A stretch of DNA of 39,114 nt from JAGQUL01 sp039811765 (GTDB lineage Bacteria > Actinomycetota > Thermoleophilia > Gaiellales > SKUG01). Shown piece after piece: positions 15,960 through 23,691 of the stretch (positions are counted from its first letter, which is position 1; every line of letters begins with the position of its first letter). The notes beneath the pieces are model-generated. The model made no database searches and was not told where the DNA came from. It worked only from the letters and a program-made list of their open reading frames with translations. The stretch is from the NCBI GenBank assembly GCA_039811765.1, contig JBDHZF010000012.1:1-39114 (forward strand), written 5' to 3'. Both the position numbers and the translations under genes were made by a program.

Positions 15960-16139
15960 GGGTGAACTGTCGGACGAAGCGATGCCGCGCCCGAACCCGA
16001 TCTCCCGATCGTGAAGTGTTGGCCCTTCGACGGTGTGCACCGTTCGCCGGACCGGGTCTGAACCCACCATAGCAGCGGGTTCGCCGGTTGGCCACGGTCG
16101 TCGATTCGAGTCGGTGCGTCGGGTCATCGTGGGTCCTCG

Positions 16140-17951
16140 TTACGGGCGGGCGAACGGGTCGGCGTTCGAATCATCGGCTGCCGTCGTTACGGATGGCGTA
16201 TCGGCAGTGGCCGCTGGATCCTGAGCATTGGTGTTGGCAGCCGCCTGGGCGTTGGCTTGGTCGACGGCGTCTTGCAGCGTTTGCGGGTTGCTGTCGGCGA
16301 CCGCGTTTCCTGGCGTCTTCGATGCGTTGGGAGCTTTCGCCTTGGGCGCGGTCGCGGGGACGGCATCCGTCGTCGCGCTCGGGACTTGCTCGCTAGGCAC
16401 GACGCTGACCTGGGCCGGTTCGGGGGCTGGCGCGATCGTCGACGTGTCGGTGGTGAACACCTTCAGCGCAGCGAGGCCGCACAACGCGGCAAGCAGGACG
16501 ACGATCGCGAGTTGCACCTTGCCGAGCGCGACGCGGCGTGGGGCGGCAGCACTGGCGAGGTCGGCGTCGGGCGCTGGCTCGAATACCACTTCTGGCTTCG
16601 GCGCGGCGGTTGCGGCCGGCTCCGTGGTCGCTGCTGGATCGGAGTCCTTCGGCGTTCGACGCTTCCCGCGTCGGACACGCTTGGCTTTGCGAGGCTTGGC
16701 CGCTTCGTCTTCGCCGCCCCAATCGAAGCCACGGTCGGCGTCGTATGCGACGGATGCGTCCGGAAGCTGCGGGGCTGCGCCAGCGGCGATCGCAGACGGA
16801 TCCACGGCAGGCATTGCCATTGGCATGACGGCCGCCGGCTCGGCGATTGGCGCGGGCATGGCGGGCGCGGGCATCATGGGTGCAGCCATGGCGGGCGCGG
16901 CCATTGCGGCTTCGTCGAACGCCTGCGCGAACGACGGTGCCGGCGCAACCACGGCGGGGAGCTGCATGGACTCGTCCACGTGCATAGGTACCGGATCTGG
17001 AGCAGGCGCGGGAGCCGGAGCGGCCACGGGAATCGTGGCCCATACGTCCGCGGCCTGCGCCACGGGAGCCGCTTCCATCAGCGGTTGCTCGATCGGGGCG
17101 GCGACCGGCGGGAACACGTCCGCGTCAGTCGCCGCGATCTGCGCGGGCTCGCTCGGCAGTTCCGTCGCAGCGACCGGCTCGGGCGCTAGCTCGAGTACCG
17201 GCTCCAGCTCGGGCTCGGGCATGATGAGCGGCGTTGCTTCGACGATCGGTTCGAACACAGGAGCCGGTTCGACCACTGGCGCGGCATCGATCACCGGCGC
17301 TGGATCCACGAGCGGCTCGTCGTCCAAGAACGTTGGCGTGGAAAGCGCGGCTTGGACGGCGGCGGCGGCAGCTGGCGCGGCTACCGGCGCATCCTCCGCG
17401 GCAGGCGCGATCGACGAGCGCGCCGACAGCACCGATTCGCCGAGCAGCGGTCCCTTGCTGAACGACGGCGTGCGAAACCCGTCGCCCTGAGCAACCGCGG
17501 CGGGCAACCCATCGCTCGCTTCACGCAGATGCTCGCGCGCGCTCGCAACGCGACCGTCGAACTGCTCCAAGTACGCCTGCATCGCAGGATCGTGCTCGAC
17601 GGTCTGCGCGCTCGCGGCGGAACGCTCTCGCAGCCGCCAGTCGCCAAGCCGCGCTACGGGTTGCTGCTGGCGCTGTTGCAGCTGCGGCTGCGACTGCCAC
17701 TGCTCAGCGCCCGCGGCGAGCGGCAGCTCCTGCGCTTGTTCGGCGGCGCGCGCGAGTCGCACGCGATGCGCCTCTATCGCCGCCGCCGGCATTTTCCATT
17801 CCGTCGAGAGCGTCGCGCCACACTGCATGCACGCCGCGGTCAACACGACCGTTTCGCCAGCGAGCAACTCACGCCGGTGCGTGGCTGGGCGAAACACGAC
17901 GGTTCCACCGCAACCGTCGTGCGTTCCCTGCAGCGTGGTCGGTACCGACAC
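16140..17951 (-). CDS. Zinc-ribbon, Pro/Ala-rich single-pass membrane protein
   Basis: The 603-residue protein starts with a probable zinc ribbon: His11-x2-Cys14 and Cys41-x2-Cys44 (HDGC, CMQC) around short beta strands. A Gln-rich stretch and a very long Ala/Pro/Glu-rich region (about residues 190-400) follow, then a basic patch (AKPRKAKRVRRGKRR), one transmembrane helix near 476-496 (GKVQLAIVVLLAALCGLAAL) and an extracellular low-complexity tail. The basic patch before the helix sets the N-terminus inside the cell. GTG 17951 has AAGGAG 9 nt upstream. It is divergent from the coiled-coil gene at 18175, suggesting shared control. I do not recognise a named family; the design looks like a cytoplasmic sensor or scaffold on a membrane anchor. 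Confidence 0.75.
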   Translation of the reverse strand: MSVPTTLQGTHDGCGGTVVFRPATHRRELLAGETVVLTAACMQCGATLSTEWKMPAAAIEAHRVRLARAAEQAQELPLAAGAEQWQSQPQLQQRQQQPVARLGDWRLRERSAASAQTVEHDPAMQAYLEQFDGRVASAREHLREASDGLPAAVAQGDGFRTPSFSKGPLLGESVLSARSSIAPAAEDAPVAAPAAAAAVQAALSTPTFLDDEPLVDPAPVIDAAPVVEPAPVFEPIVEATPLIMPEPELEPVLELAPEPVAATELPSEPAQIAATDADVFPPVAAPIEQPLMEAAPVAQAADVWATIPVAAPAPAPAPDPVPMHVDESMQLPAVVAPAPSFAQAFDEAAMAAPAMAAPMMPAPAMPAPIAEPAAVMPMAMPAVDPSAIAAGAAPQLPDASVAYDADRGFDWGGEDEAAKPRKAKRVRRGKRRTPKDSDPAATTEPAATAAPKPEVVFEPAPDADLASAAAPRRVALGKVQLAIVVLLAALCGLAALKVFTTDTSTIAPAPEPAQVSVVPSEQVPSATTDAVPATAPKAKAPNASKTPGNAVADSNPQTLQDAVDQANAQAAANTNAQDPAATADTPSVTTAADDSNADPFARP

Positions 17952-18174
17952 TCGTCAAGACTCCTTCGATTCGGCGGCGTTCGTTCGCCACCTCGCGGGT
18001 TCGCAGCCGCTATCGGCACCCGCATCGGGCCGCTTGACGCACCACAGCAAACAGCACGTTCGACAAGTCGGTTCGCCATGTTCAAAGCCGTTGCGGGAGG
18101 GGTACAACCCCGCTACCGACGCGCAGCACGCTCGTTGGAGCGCGCCCCGAGAGCCCCGAGAGGAAGGACCGCTC
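17952..18174. promoter_or_regulatory. Divergent promoter region
   Basis: The 223 bp between the zinc-ribbon and coiled-coil starts must hold promoters for both. A small hairpin GGGGT-ACA-ACCCC lies at 18099-18111. TTGACG near 18034 could be a -35, but no clear -10 follows at normal spacing. Confidence 0.35.
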
Positions 18175-19215
18175 GTGAAGAGCACGAACGATTCCACGAC
18201 CACCGACGCCGCACGCCGGGGACTGTTCCGACGCGCGCGCCGCGTCGAAGCGGGCGACGACGCCACGAACGCAGCAGTGGCGACGGTTGACGAGCTCGCG
18301 CGCCGGATGGACGAGCTCGCCGAAGACGGACGCAGCGTGGCGGACGACCCGGTCCACGCGGAATTCGAATTGCAGCGCGCCGTAATCGCGCGCGCGAACG
18401 ACCTCGCAGCAACCAGCACGGGCCCGGAGGCCACCATGCAGCAGACCGATCTCGCGAGCACCGACGACGATTTCGAGGCTCGCCTCGACGCGGCTTTGCA
18501 GCCGCTGCCCGAGCCTGTGGCCCCGGCCGCACAACCGCAACCGCAACTTGAGGTCGACGAGCCTGTTCTGACCGATGCAGTGCTCGCGCCCGTGCAAACG
18601 AGCGTTGCCACGACGGGACCCGCCGCCGCGATCGGCATCGACATCGATCGCGTCGTGCGAACGATCGTCGACGAGGCTGCCGGCGTGCAGCACCGCATCG
18701 AAATGGAGTTGCGCGCCGCCCAAGATCAGGCGGGGCAGATCGTGGACCAGGCCGAAGCCGAGGCCGAGCAGATCCGCGAGCATGGCCAGGCGCAGGCGCG
18801 CGTGCTGCTCGGCGAGGTCGAGGAGATCATCAGCGAGGCGCAGCAGACCGGCGAGCAGATCCTGCTGCGCGCCAACGAGGAGGCGTCGACGCTTCGCGCG
18901 GACGCGACCAGCGTGATGACGCAGGCACAGACCGAAGCGCGCGCGATCGTGGAGACGGCTCGTCGCGAGGGCGAGCAGGTGCTCGCCGAGCAGCGTCGTC
19001 TCGCCACAGTGCGCGCGCAAGAGGCGATGCGCGAACAGGATCGCCTGAAGGATCAGATCCGCAGGCTCGAGGAGCGTCGCCGCCAAGTGCTCGAAAGCCT
19101 CGAGCCGCTCATCTCGCAGCTCACGCAGATGATGCCGGCCGGCGCGAAGCAACCCGCCACGCCGCAGAACGTAGTGCCGTTGCAGCGTCAGCAGCAGCCA
19201 GCCGCCAAGGGCTGA
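18175..19215 (+). CDS. Coiled-coil protein, DivIVA/ATPase-stalk-like
   Basis: The 346-residue protein begins with a disordered, charged region including a Pro/Gln patch (PAAQPQPQLEV). From about residue 157 to 320 it is a long coiled coil with heptad-like Ala/Glu/Gln/Arg repeats (QAEAEAEQIREHGQAQAR, RREGEQVLAEQRRLATV, LKDQIRRLEERRRQVLESL), then a short tail. There is no transmembrane segment, so it is cytoplasmic. Such proteins in actinobacteria resemble DivIVA or F-type ATPase b-subunit coils and are often scaffolds in polar growth; that is inference. GTG 18175 is set by AGGAAGG about 8 nt upstream; longer readings of this frame start inside the divergent gene and are rejected. Confidence 0.75.
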   Translation: MKSTNDSTTTDAARRGLFRRARRVEAGDDATNAAVATVDELARRMDELAEDGRSVADDPVHAEFELQRAVIARANDLAATSTGPEATMQQTDLASTDDDFEARLDAALQPLPEPVAPAAQPQPQLEVDEPVLTDAVLAPVQTSVATTGPAAAIGIDIDRVVRTIVDEAAGVQHRIEMELRAAQDQAGQIVDQAEAEAEQIREHGQAQARVLLGEVEEIISEAQQTGEQILLRANEEASTLRADATSVMTQAQTEARAIVETARREGEQVLAEQRRLATVRAQEAMREQDRLKDQIRRLEERRRQVLESLEPLISQLTQMMPAGAKQPATPQNVVPLQRQQQPAAKG

Positions 19216-19248
19216 GCGCCAACACAACGCATTGCCGCAAGGCAGACG

Positions 19249-19278
19249 GGGGCGTCGATCTCACGGGATCGGCGCCCC
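19249..19278. terminator. Hairpin terminator between convergent genes
   Basis: GGGGCG and CGATC pair with GATCG and CGCCCC (one T-G pair between) to make a 12-bp stem with a 6-nt loop. It sits between the coiled-coil stop (19215) and the aspS stop (19295), so it can serve both strands. The plus-strand tail (TATTCG) is only mildly T-rich. Confidence 0.6.
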
Positions 19279-19294
19279 TATTCGTGTCGCTCGA

Positions 19295-21139
19295 TCAGGC
19301 CGGCGTCGGCGTGCCGGGCTTGGGCGCTGGAATCACCGCGCGCACGTGCAGCTCGTCGAGCTGGGATTGGTCGACGAGGCCGGGCGAGTCGGTGAGCGGG
19401 TCCCACGTGGACTGCTGGCGCGGGAACGCGATCACCTCGCGGATGTTCGTCTCACGCGCGAGGAGCGCGACGATGCGGTCGAGACCCGGAGCGATGCCGC
19501 CGTGTGGCGGGGCGCCCATCTTCAGCGCGCGCAGGAAGAAGCTGAACTTCTCCTCCGCTTCTTCCTCGCTGATGCCGAGCTGCGCGAAGATCTGCTGCTG
19601 CACCTCGTACTGGTGCACGCGGATCGAGCCGGACGCGAGCTCCCACCCGTTGAGCGTGAGGTCGTACGCCTCGGCGACGACCTTCTCCGGCTCCGTCTCC
19701 AAGAACTCGATCGTGTCGCCAGTGGGCTGGCAGAACGGATGGTGCGCGAACGTGAGCTTGCCGCTTTCCTCGTCGCGCTCGAACAGCGGCGCGTCGACGA
19801 TCCACGCGAACACCCACTCGCGCGCGGGCACGAGTTCCAGCTGCTCGATCAGTCGCGTGCGCAGCGCGCCGAGCACGCGGCACACCGTGTGGTGCGTGTC
19901 GGCCATTAGGAAGATCGCGTCGCCGGCGTTCGCGCCGCTCACGCCCTTCAGCGCGTTCTGTTCTTCCGTCGTGAGGAACTTCGTGACGGGCGAGCGCAAG
20001 CTGCCGTCCTCCTCCACGATGAACCACGCGAGTCCCTTGGCGCCGAACTGCTTGGCGAACTCGGTGAGTTCGTCCATGTCCTTGCGCGAGAAGCGTCCAC
20101 CGCCGGGCGCGGCGAGCACGCGCACGCAGCCGCCGTTGTCGAGCGCGCCGCGGGCCACGCCGAACTCGGTGTTGGCCCACCACTCGCCCAGGTCGCCGAT
20201 CTCCAAGTCGAAGCGCAGGTCGGGCTTGTCGGAGCCGAAGCGGCGCATCGAGTCGGCGTGCGACAAGCGCAAGAACGGCGAGTCGAACTCCACGCCCGCG
20301 ACCTCGCTCCAGACGGTCTTCATCAGACCTTCCATCATCTCGAGCACGTCTTCTTGGGAAACGAAGCTCATCTCCACGTCGAGCTGGGTGAACTCGAGCT
20401 GGCGATCGGCGCGCAGGTCCTCGTCGCGGAAGCACCGAGCGATCTGGTAGTAGCGCTCCACGCCCGCGACCATGAGCAGCTGCTTGAACAGCTGCGGGCT
20501 CTGCGGCAGCGCGAAGAAGTGGCCGGGGTACTTGCGGCTCGGCACGAGGAAGTCGCGCGCGCCCTCGGGCGTGGACTTCGTCAGCACGGGCGTTTCCACG
20601 TCGAGGAAACCGTGCTCGTCGAGATAGCGGCGCATCACGCGAGTGACATGCGAGCGCAGGCGCAGGTTCTCGTACATTTGCGGGCGACGCAGATCGAGGA
20701 AGCGCCACTTCAGGCGCAGCTCCTCGTTCACGCCGTCCTCGTCGAGCTGGAACGGCAGCACCTCGCAGCGCGACAGGATCTCGAGTTGCTCGACACGCAC
20801 CTCCACCGCGCCCGTGGGCAGGTTCGGGTTGATCAGGTCGGTGGCGCGAGCGACCACGCGGCCGCGCGCCTGCACGCAGAACTCGTTGCGCAGCTTCTCG
20901 GCGACCGTGTGCGCGTCGGGCGCGTCGGACGGATCGATCACGAGCTGCACCACGCCCGTGCGATCGCGCAGGTCGACGAAGATCAGATCGCCATGATCGC
21001 GCACGGAGTTGACCCAGCCGGCGACGGTGACGTGATCGTCAACGCCGGCGAGGCGGTAGAGCGCGTTGGGCACGTCGGACAGGCCAACGTGGCCGCATTC
21101 GTGCGTTCGGAAAGCAGTGATCTCTTCGGCGTGCGTCAT
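19295..21139 (-). CDS. aspS: Aspartate--tRNA ligase, bacterial type
   Basis: The 614-residue protein has the bacterial AspRS build: an OB-fold anticodon domain (VTVAGWVNSVRDHGDLIFVDLRDR), the class II core with RYYQIARCFRDEDLRADRQLEFTQLD (motif 2 region), the inserted GAD domain in the middle, and the motif 3 block HGGIAPGLDRIVALL near residue 555. It charges tRNA-Asp. Whether it also charges tRNA-Asn cannot be decided without checking for asnS or gatCAB elsewhere. The gene starts 9 bp after the hisS stop; TAGGAT before the ATG includes the hisS stop codon, and AGGA within it is a likely Shine-Dalgarno. The RTHECG start is family-typical. Confidence 0.97.
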   Translation of the reverse strand: MTHAEEITAFRTHECGHVGLSDVPNALYRLAGVDDHVTVAGWVNSVRDHGDLIFVDLRDRTGVVQLVIDPSDAPDAHTVAEKLRNEFCVQARGRVVARATDLINPNLPTGAVEVRVEQLEILSRCEVLPFQLDEDGVNEELRLKWRFLDLRRPQMYENLRLRSHVTRVMRRYLDEHGFLDVETPVLTKSTPEGARDFLVPSRKYPGHFFALPQSPQLFKQLLMVAGVERYYQIARCFRDEDLRADRQLEFTQLDVEMSFVSQEDVLEMMEGLMKTVWSEVAGVEFDSPFLRLSHADSMRRFGSDKPDLRFDLEIGDLGEWWANTEFGVARGALDNGGCVRVLAAPGGGRFSRKDMDELTEFAKQFGAKGLAWFIVEEDGSLRSPVTKFLTTEEQNALKGVSGANAGDAIFLMADTHHTVCRVLGALRTRLIEQLELVPAREWVFAWIVDAPLFERDEESGKLTFAHHPFCQPTGDTIEFLETEPEKVVAEAYDLTLNGWELASGSIRVHQYEVQQQIFAQLGISEEEAEEKFSFFLRALKMGAPPHGGIAPGLDRIVALLARETNIREVIAFPRQQSTWDPLTDSPGLVDQSQLDELHVRAVIPAPKPGTPTPA

Positions 21140-21148
21140 GCGCCCATC

Positions 21149-22432
21149 CTACGCGCTGGCGGCCACCAGCTGCGCGTCGATCTGCCCGATCGTCGAGTCG
21201 AGGTCGCTTGGCAGGTCCGCACCGTCGAAATCCCCACGCAAGAACATCGTCGCGCCGAGGTCGTCGACGAGCACGCGCACGACGGCGCCAAGCCGCGACG
21301 CCTGCTTGGCTTGGCCCTTCGCGGAGCGGATCGGATCTTGCAGGTCGAGCTCGACGCGGCGGCCGCGCTCGCGCAGGCGGGTCGCGATCGTGAACGCGCG
21401 CGTCCACGCGGCGTCGGTGGAGTCCGGGCGCACGCCCACGTAGGCGTCGGTGGGTCGAGTTTCGCTTGTGCGCCCGATCGCCTCCAAGCACAGCACGATG
21501 CGTTCGATGCCGGTGCCGAAGCCCACCGCGGGTGTCTCGGGGCCGCCGAGTTGGTGGACGAGTCCGTCATAGCGGCCGCCCGCGCCAACCGTGGACTGCG
21601 CGCCGAGCGCGCTGGAAGTGAACTCCCATACGGTGCGCGTGTAGTAGTCGAGCCCGCGCACGAGCAGCGGATCAACGACGTACTCGATGCCGGCTGCGGC
21701 CACGAGCACGCAGACGCGCTCGAAGTGCGCGCGATCGTCGTCGGTGAGGAACTGCGGGAGCTTCGGCGCGTCCTGCACGATCTGGCGCGTGCGCTCGTGC
21801 TTGGAGTCGAGGATGCGCAGCGGGTTGGTGGCGAGGCGTTCGCGCGAATCTTGGTCGAGTTCATCGGCGAAGGGTTCGAGGTACGCCACGAGCGCGTCTC
21901 GGTAGGCGGCGCGGGCTTCGCCGCTGCCGACCGAGTTGAGTTGCAGCACCAGATCGGGCAGGCCCAGGTCGCGATAGATGCCAGCCTGCACGGCGATCAC
22001 TTCAGCATCGACCGCTGGCAGTTCGGAGCCGAGCACCTCGCAGCCGAGCTGCTCATGTTCGCGCAGACGCCCGGCCTGCGGCTTTTCGTAGCGGAACATC
22101 GCCGCCGAATACCAGAGCTTCACCGGCTGCGGCTCGCGGTGCAGTCCGGCGGCGACGAACGCGCGGCTCACGCCGGCGGTGCCTTCCGGGCGCAGCGTGA
22201 GCGAGCGTCCGCCGCGATCCTCGAACGTGTAGGTCTCCTTGCCGACGATGTCGGTGGCTTCTCCCACGCCGCGATGAAACAGCTCGGTGTGCTCGAAGGT
22301 GGGTGTCGAGATGCGCCCGAATCCGGCGCCCTCGAAGCGGGCGCGCGCGGTGTCGAGCACTTGGAAGCGCAATCGCCAATCGGCGGGCAGCACGTCCTGG
22401 GTGCCGCGGGGTACGAAGATCTTCTCGGCCAT
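21149..22432 (-). CDS. hisS: Histidine--tRNA ligase
   Basis: The 427-residue protein matches HisRS: an N-terminal RGTQDVLP, motif 2 block FRYEKPQAGRLREHEQLGCEVLG, the histidine A region LVRGLDYYTRTVWEF, GAGGRYDGL, motif 3 AVGFGTGIERI and a C-terminal anticodon-binding domain. It charges tRNA-His. ATG 22432 is preferred to ATG 22441 because GAGG lies 9 nt before the former and almost touches the latter. aspS follows by 9 bp and the hydrolase gene precedes by 36 bp, giving the hydrolase-hisS-aspS order common in actinobacteria. Confidence 0.96.
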   Translation of the reverse strand: MAEKIFVPRGTQDVLPADWRLRFQVLDTARARFEGAGFGRISTPTFEHTELFHRGVGEATDIVGKETYTFEDRGGRSLTLRPEGTAGVSRAFVAAGLHREPQPVKLWYSAAMFRYEKPQAGRLREHEQLGCEVLGSELPAVDAEVIAVQAGIYRDLGLPDLVLQLNSVGSGEARAAYRDALVAYLEPFADELDQDSRERLATNPLRILDSKHERTRQIVQDAPKLPQFLTDDDRAHFERVCVLVAAAGIEYVVDPLLVRGLDYYTRTVWEFTSSALGAQSTVGAGGRYDGLVHQLGGPETPAVGFGTGIERIVLCLEAIGRTSETRPTDAYVGVRPDSTDAAWTRAFTIATRLRERGRRVELDLQDPIRSAKGQAKQASRLGAVVRVLVDDLGATMFLRGDFDGADLPSDLDSTIGQIDAQLVAASA

Positions 22433-22468
22433 GTGCGGCATCCTCGCAGGTGCGCTCCCGATCGGCGG

Positions 22469-23161
22469 TCAGCTGCGCAGGAACGGGTTGCTCGCCAGCT
22501 CCGCCGCCATGGTGGTGACGGGGCCGTGGCCGGAGCAGAGCACCGTCTCCGGCGCGAGTCGGGCGCTGAGCGTGGCGAGCGACTGCGCGAGCGTTGCGCC
22601 ATCGGCGAACGGCAAGTCCGTGCGGCCGACGGATCCTTGGAAGATCACGTCGCCGACGAACGCGACGGGCGGGCTTTCGTATCCGTCGCCCGACGCGTCG
22701 CGAATGCCATCCACGAGAAAGACGAGGTGTCCGGGGCTGTGGCCGGGCGCATTGAGCACGTCGATCGCGACGCCGGCCACCTCGATGCGTTCGCTGCCGT
22801 CGAGCCGATGATCAACGGTCGCGGGTTCGATGGGGGCGGGTCCGTCCATGGGGAACTTCGAGGGGTCCTCGAGCACGGGCGCCTCGACTGCGCTCATCCA
22901 CACGGGGGCGTTCGTTTCGCGCGCGAGGGCCGCGACGGCGCCGATGTGGTCCCAATGGCAGTGCGTGACGAGGATCGCGTCGATCGACACGCCGCGCTCG
23001 CGGGCGATGCGAAGGATCGTGTCGGATTCGGCGCCGGGATCCACGACGAACGCGTGGGTGGAACCGGCCTCGCGCGCGAGGTAGCAGTTCGTGCCGATCG
23101 GCCCGAGCGAGAGCGCGTCGACGTCGAGCAGTGCGCCCGCGGTGGCGCGATCGCCAGTCAT
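22469..23161 (-). CDS. Metallo-beta-lactamase-fold hydrolase (glyoxalase II-like)
   Basis: The 230-residue protein has every metal-binding block of the glyoxalase II branch: THCHWDHIGA (His67, His69, Asp71, His72), APGHSPGH, the GDVIFQGSVGRTDLP block with its bridging Asp, and GHGP near the C-terminus. It probably hydrolyses a thioester such as a lactoylthiol, but substrate is not determined by these motifs. GPIGTNCYL at residues 20-28 is typical of the group that neighbours hisS in actinobacteria. ATG 23161 overlaps the upstream stop as ATGA. Confidence 0.9.
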   Translation of the reverse strand: MTGDRATAGALLDVDALSLGPIGTNCYLAREAGSTHAFVVDPGAESDTILRIARERGVSIDAILVTHCHWDHIGAVAALARETNAPVWMSAVEAPVLEDPSKFPMDGPAPIEPATVDHRLDGSERIEVAGVAIDVLNAPGHSPGHLVFLVDGIRDASGDGYESPPVAFVGDVIFQGSVGRTDLPFADGATLAQSLATLSARLAPETVLCSGHGPVTTMAAELASNPFLRS

Positions 23162-23562
23162 TGCTTGGGAGCTGCGGCTGGCAGCTTGCCGGCGCGCTTG
23201 AGATATCGGTTGTAGGCGAACTTGTCCATGACGTGCATGAACGGCGCGAAGATGATCGTGACGAACGCCGAGGAGCCGGCCGCGACCACGAGCCGCTGGC
23301 TGGTGCTGATGTCGGATCCCTTGCCCGCGAAGAAGTACTGCAGCACGAAGATCAGCACGAAGTAGATCGGCAGGCGGCGAAGCGTTCGGCGAAGGCTCGG
23401 CTGCGGATACTCGTACTGCTGTCGCGCGCTCGCGCCGCGAGGGGCGGCAGTCGTTCGCGACGCGCGCTGCTGGGGGCGCGCGCTGGAGCTCGGCTCGCGG
23501 CGGTTGACGACTTCGTTCGACGGTGGGATGTACGCGCGCTTGCGCGTCTTCTTGGCAGACAT
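23158..23562 (-). CDS. Small two-helix membrane protein
   Basis: The 134-residue protein starts with a basic tail (MSAKKTRKRAYIPPSNEVV) and a disordered Arg/Ser/Gln stretch, followed by two transmembrane helices (LPIYFVLIFVLQYFF and RLVVAAGSSAFVTIIFAPFMHVM) and a basic C-terminus (YNRYLKRAGK), so both ends should be cytoplasmic. No named family is recognised. The stop overlaps the ATG of the hydrolase gene. No Shine-Dalgarno precedes ATG 23562; TACCCT ends 6 nt before it, so a leaderless start is possible. It heads the hydrolase-hisS-aspS unit. Confidence 0.75.
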   Translation of the reverse strand: MSAKKTRKRAYIPPSNEVVNRREPSSSARPQQRASRTTAAPRGASARQQYEYPQPSLRRTLRRLPIYFVLIFVLQYFFAGKGSDISTSQRLVVAAGSSAFVTIIFAPFMHVMDKFAYNRYLKRAGKLPAAAPKQ

Positions 23563-23622
23563 GGCGAAAGGGTAGCACCGCCTGCGGCTGCCGCGTCGCG
23601 GTCCCACCCCCGTCCCCGCTCT

Positions 23623-23682
23623 CCCCCAGCTTCGTCATCAAGCGTCACGGAAAACGACACGCTTGATGACCAACATTGGGGG
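23623..23682. terminator. Long inverted repeat after the DUF2207-like gene
   Basis: Perfect 12-bp arms GTCATCAAGCGT (23634-23645) and ACGCTTGATGAC (23659-23670) enclose a 13-nt loop. Outer arms CCCCCA (23623-23628) and TGGGGG (23677-23682) extend it past small internal loops. It begins 9 bp downstream of the stop at 23692 (minus strand) and lies about 60 bp before the next start, so termination is the simple role. The T-run is in the loop, not after the stem; a dispersed palindromic repeat is the alternative. Confidence 0.55.
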
Positions 23683-23691
23683 TGGGTGGAG

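Noticed and set aside
16055..16130. tRNA gene suggested by a T-loop-like GATTCGAGTC and GAACCC/GGGTTC arms
   Set aside because: Position 53 is A instead of G, the T-stem needs wobble pairs and an 8-nt loop, and no acceptor or anticodon arm folds.
20258..23215. 985-residue plus-strand frame over aspS, hisS and the hydrolase
   Set aside because: It is the antisense shadow of three well-identified genes and is rich in His/Arg/Ala.
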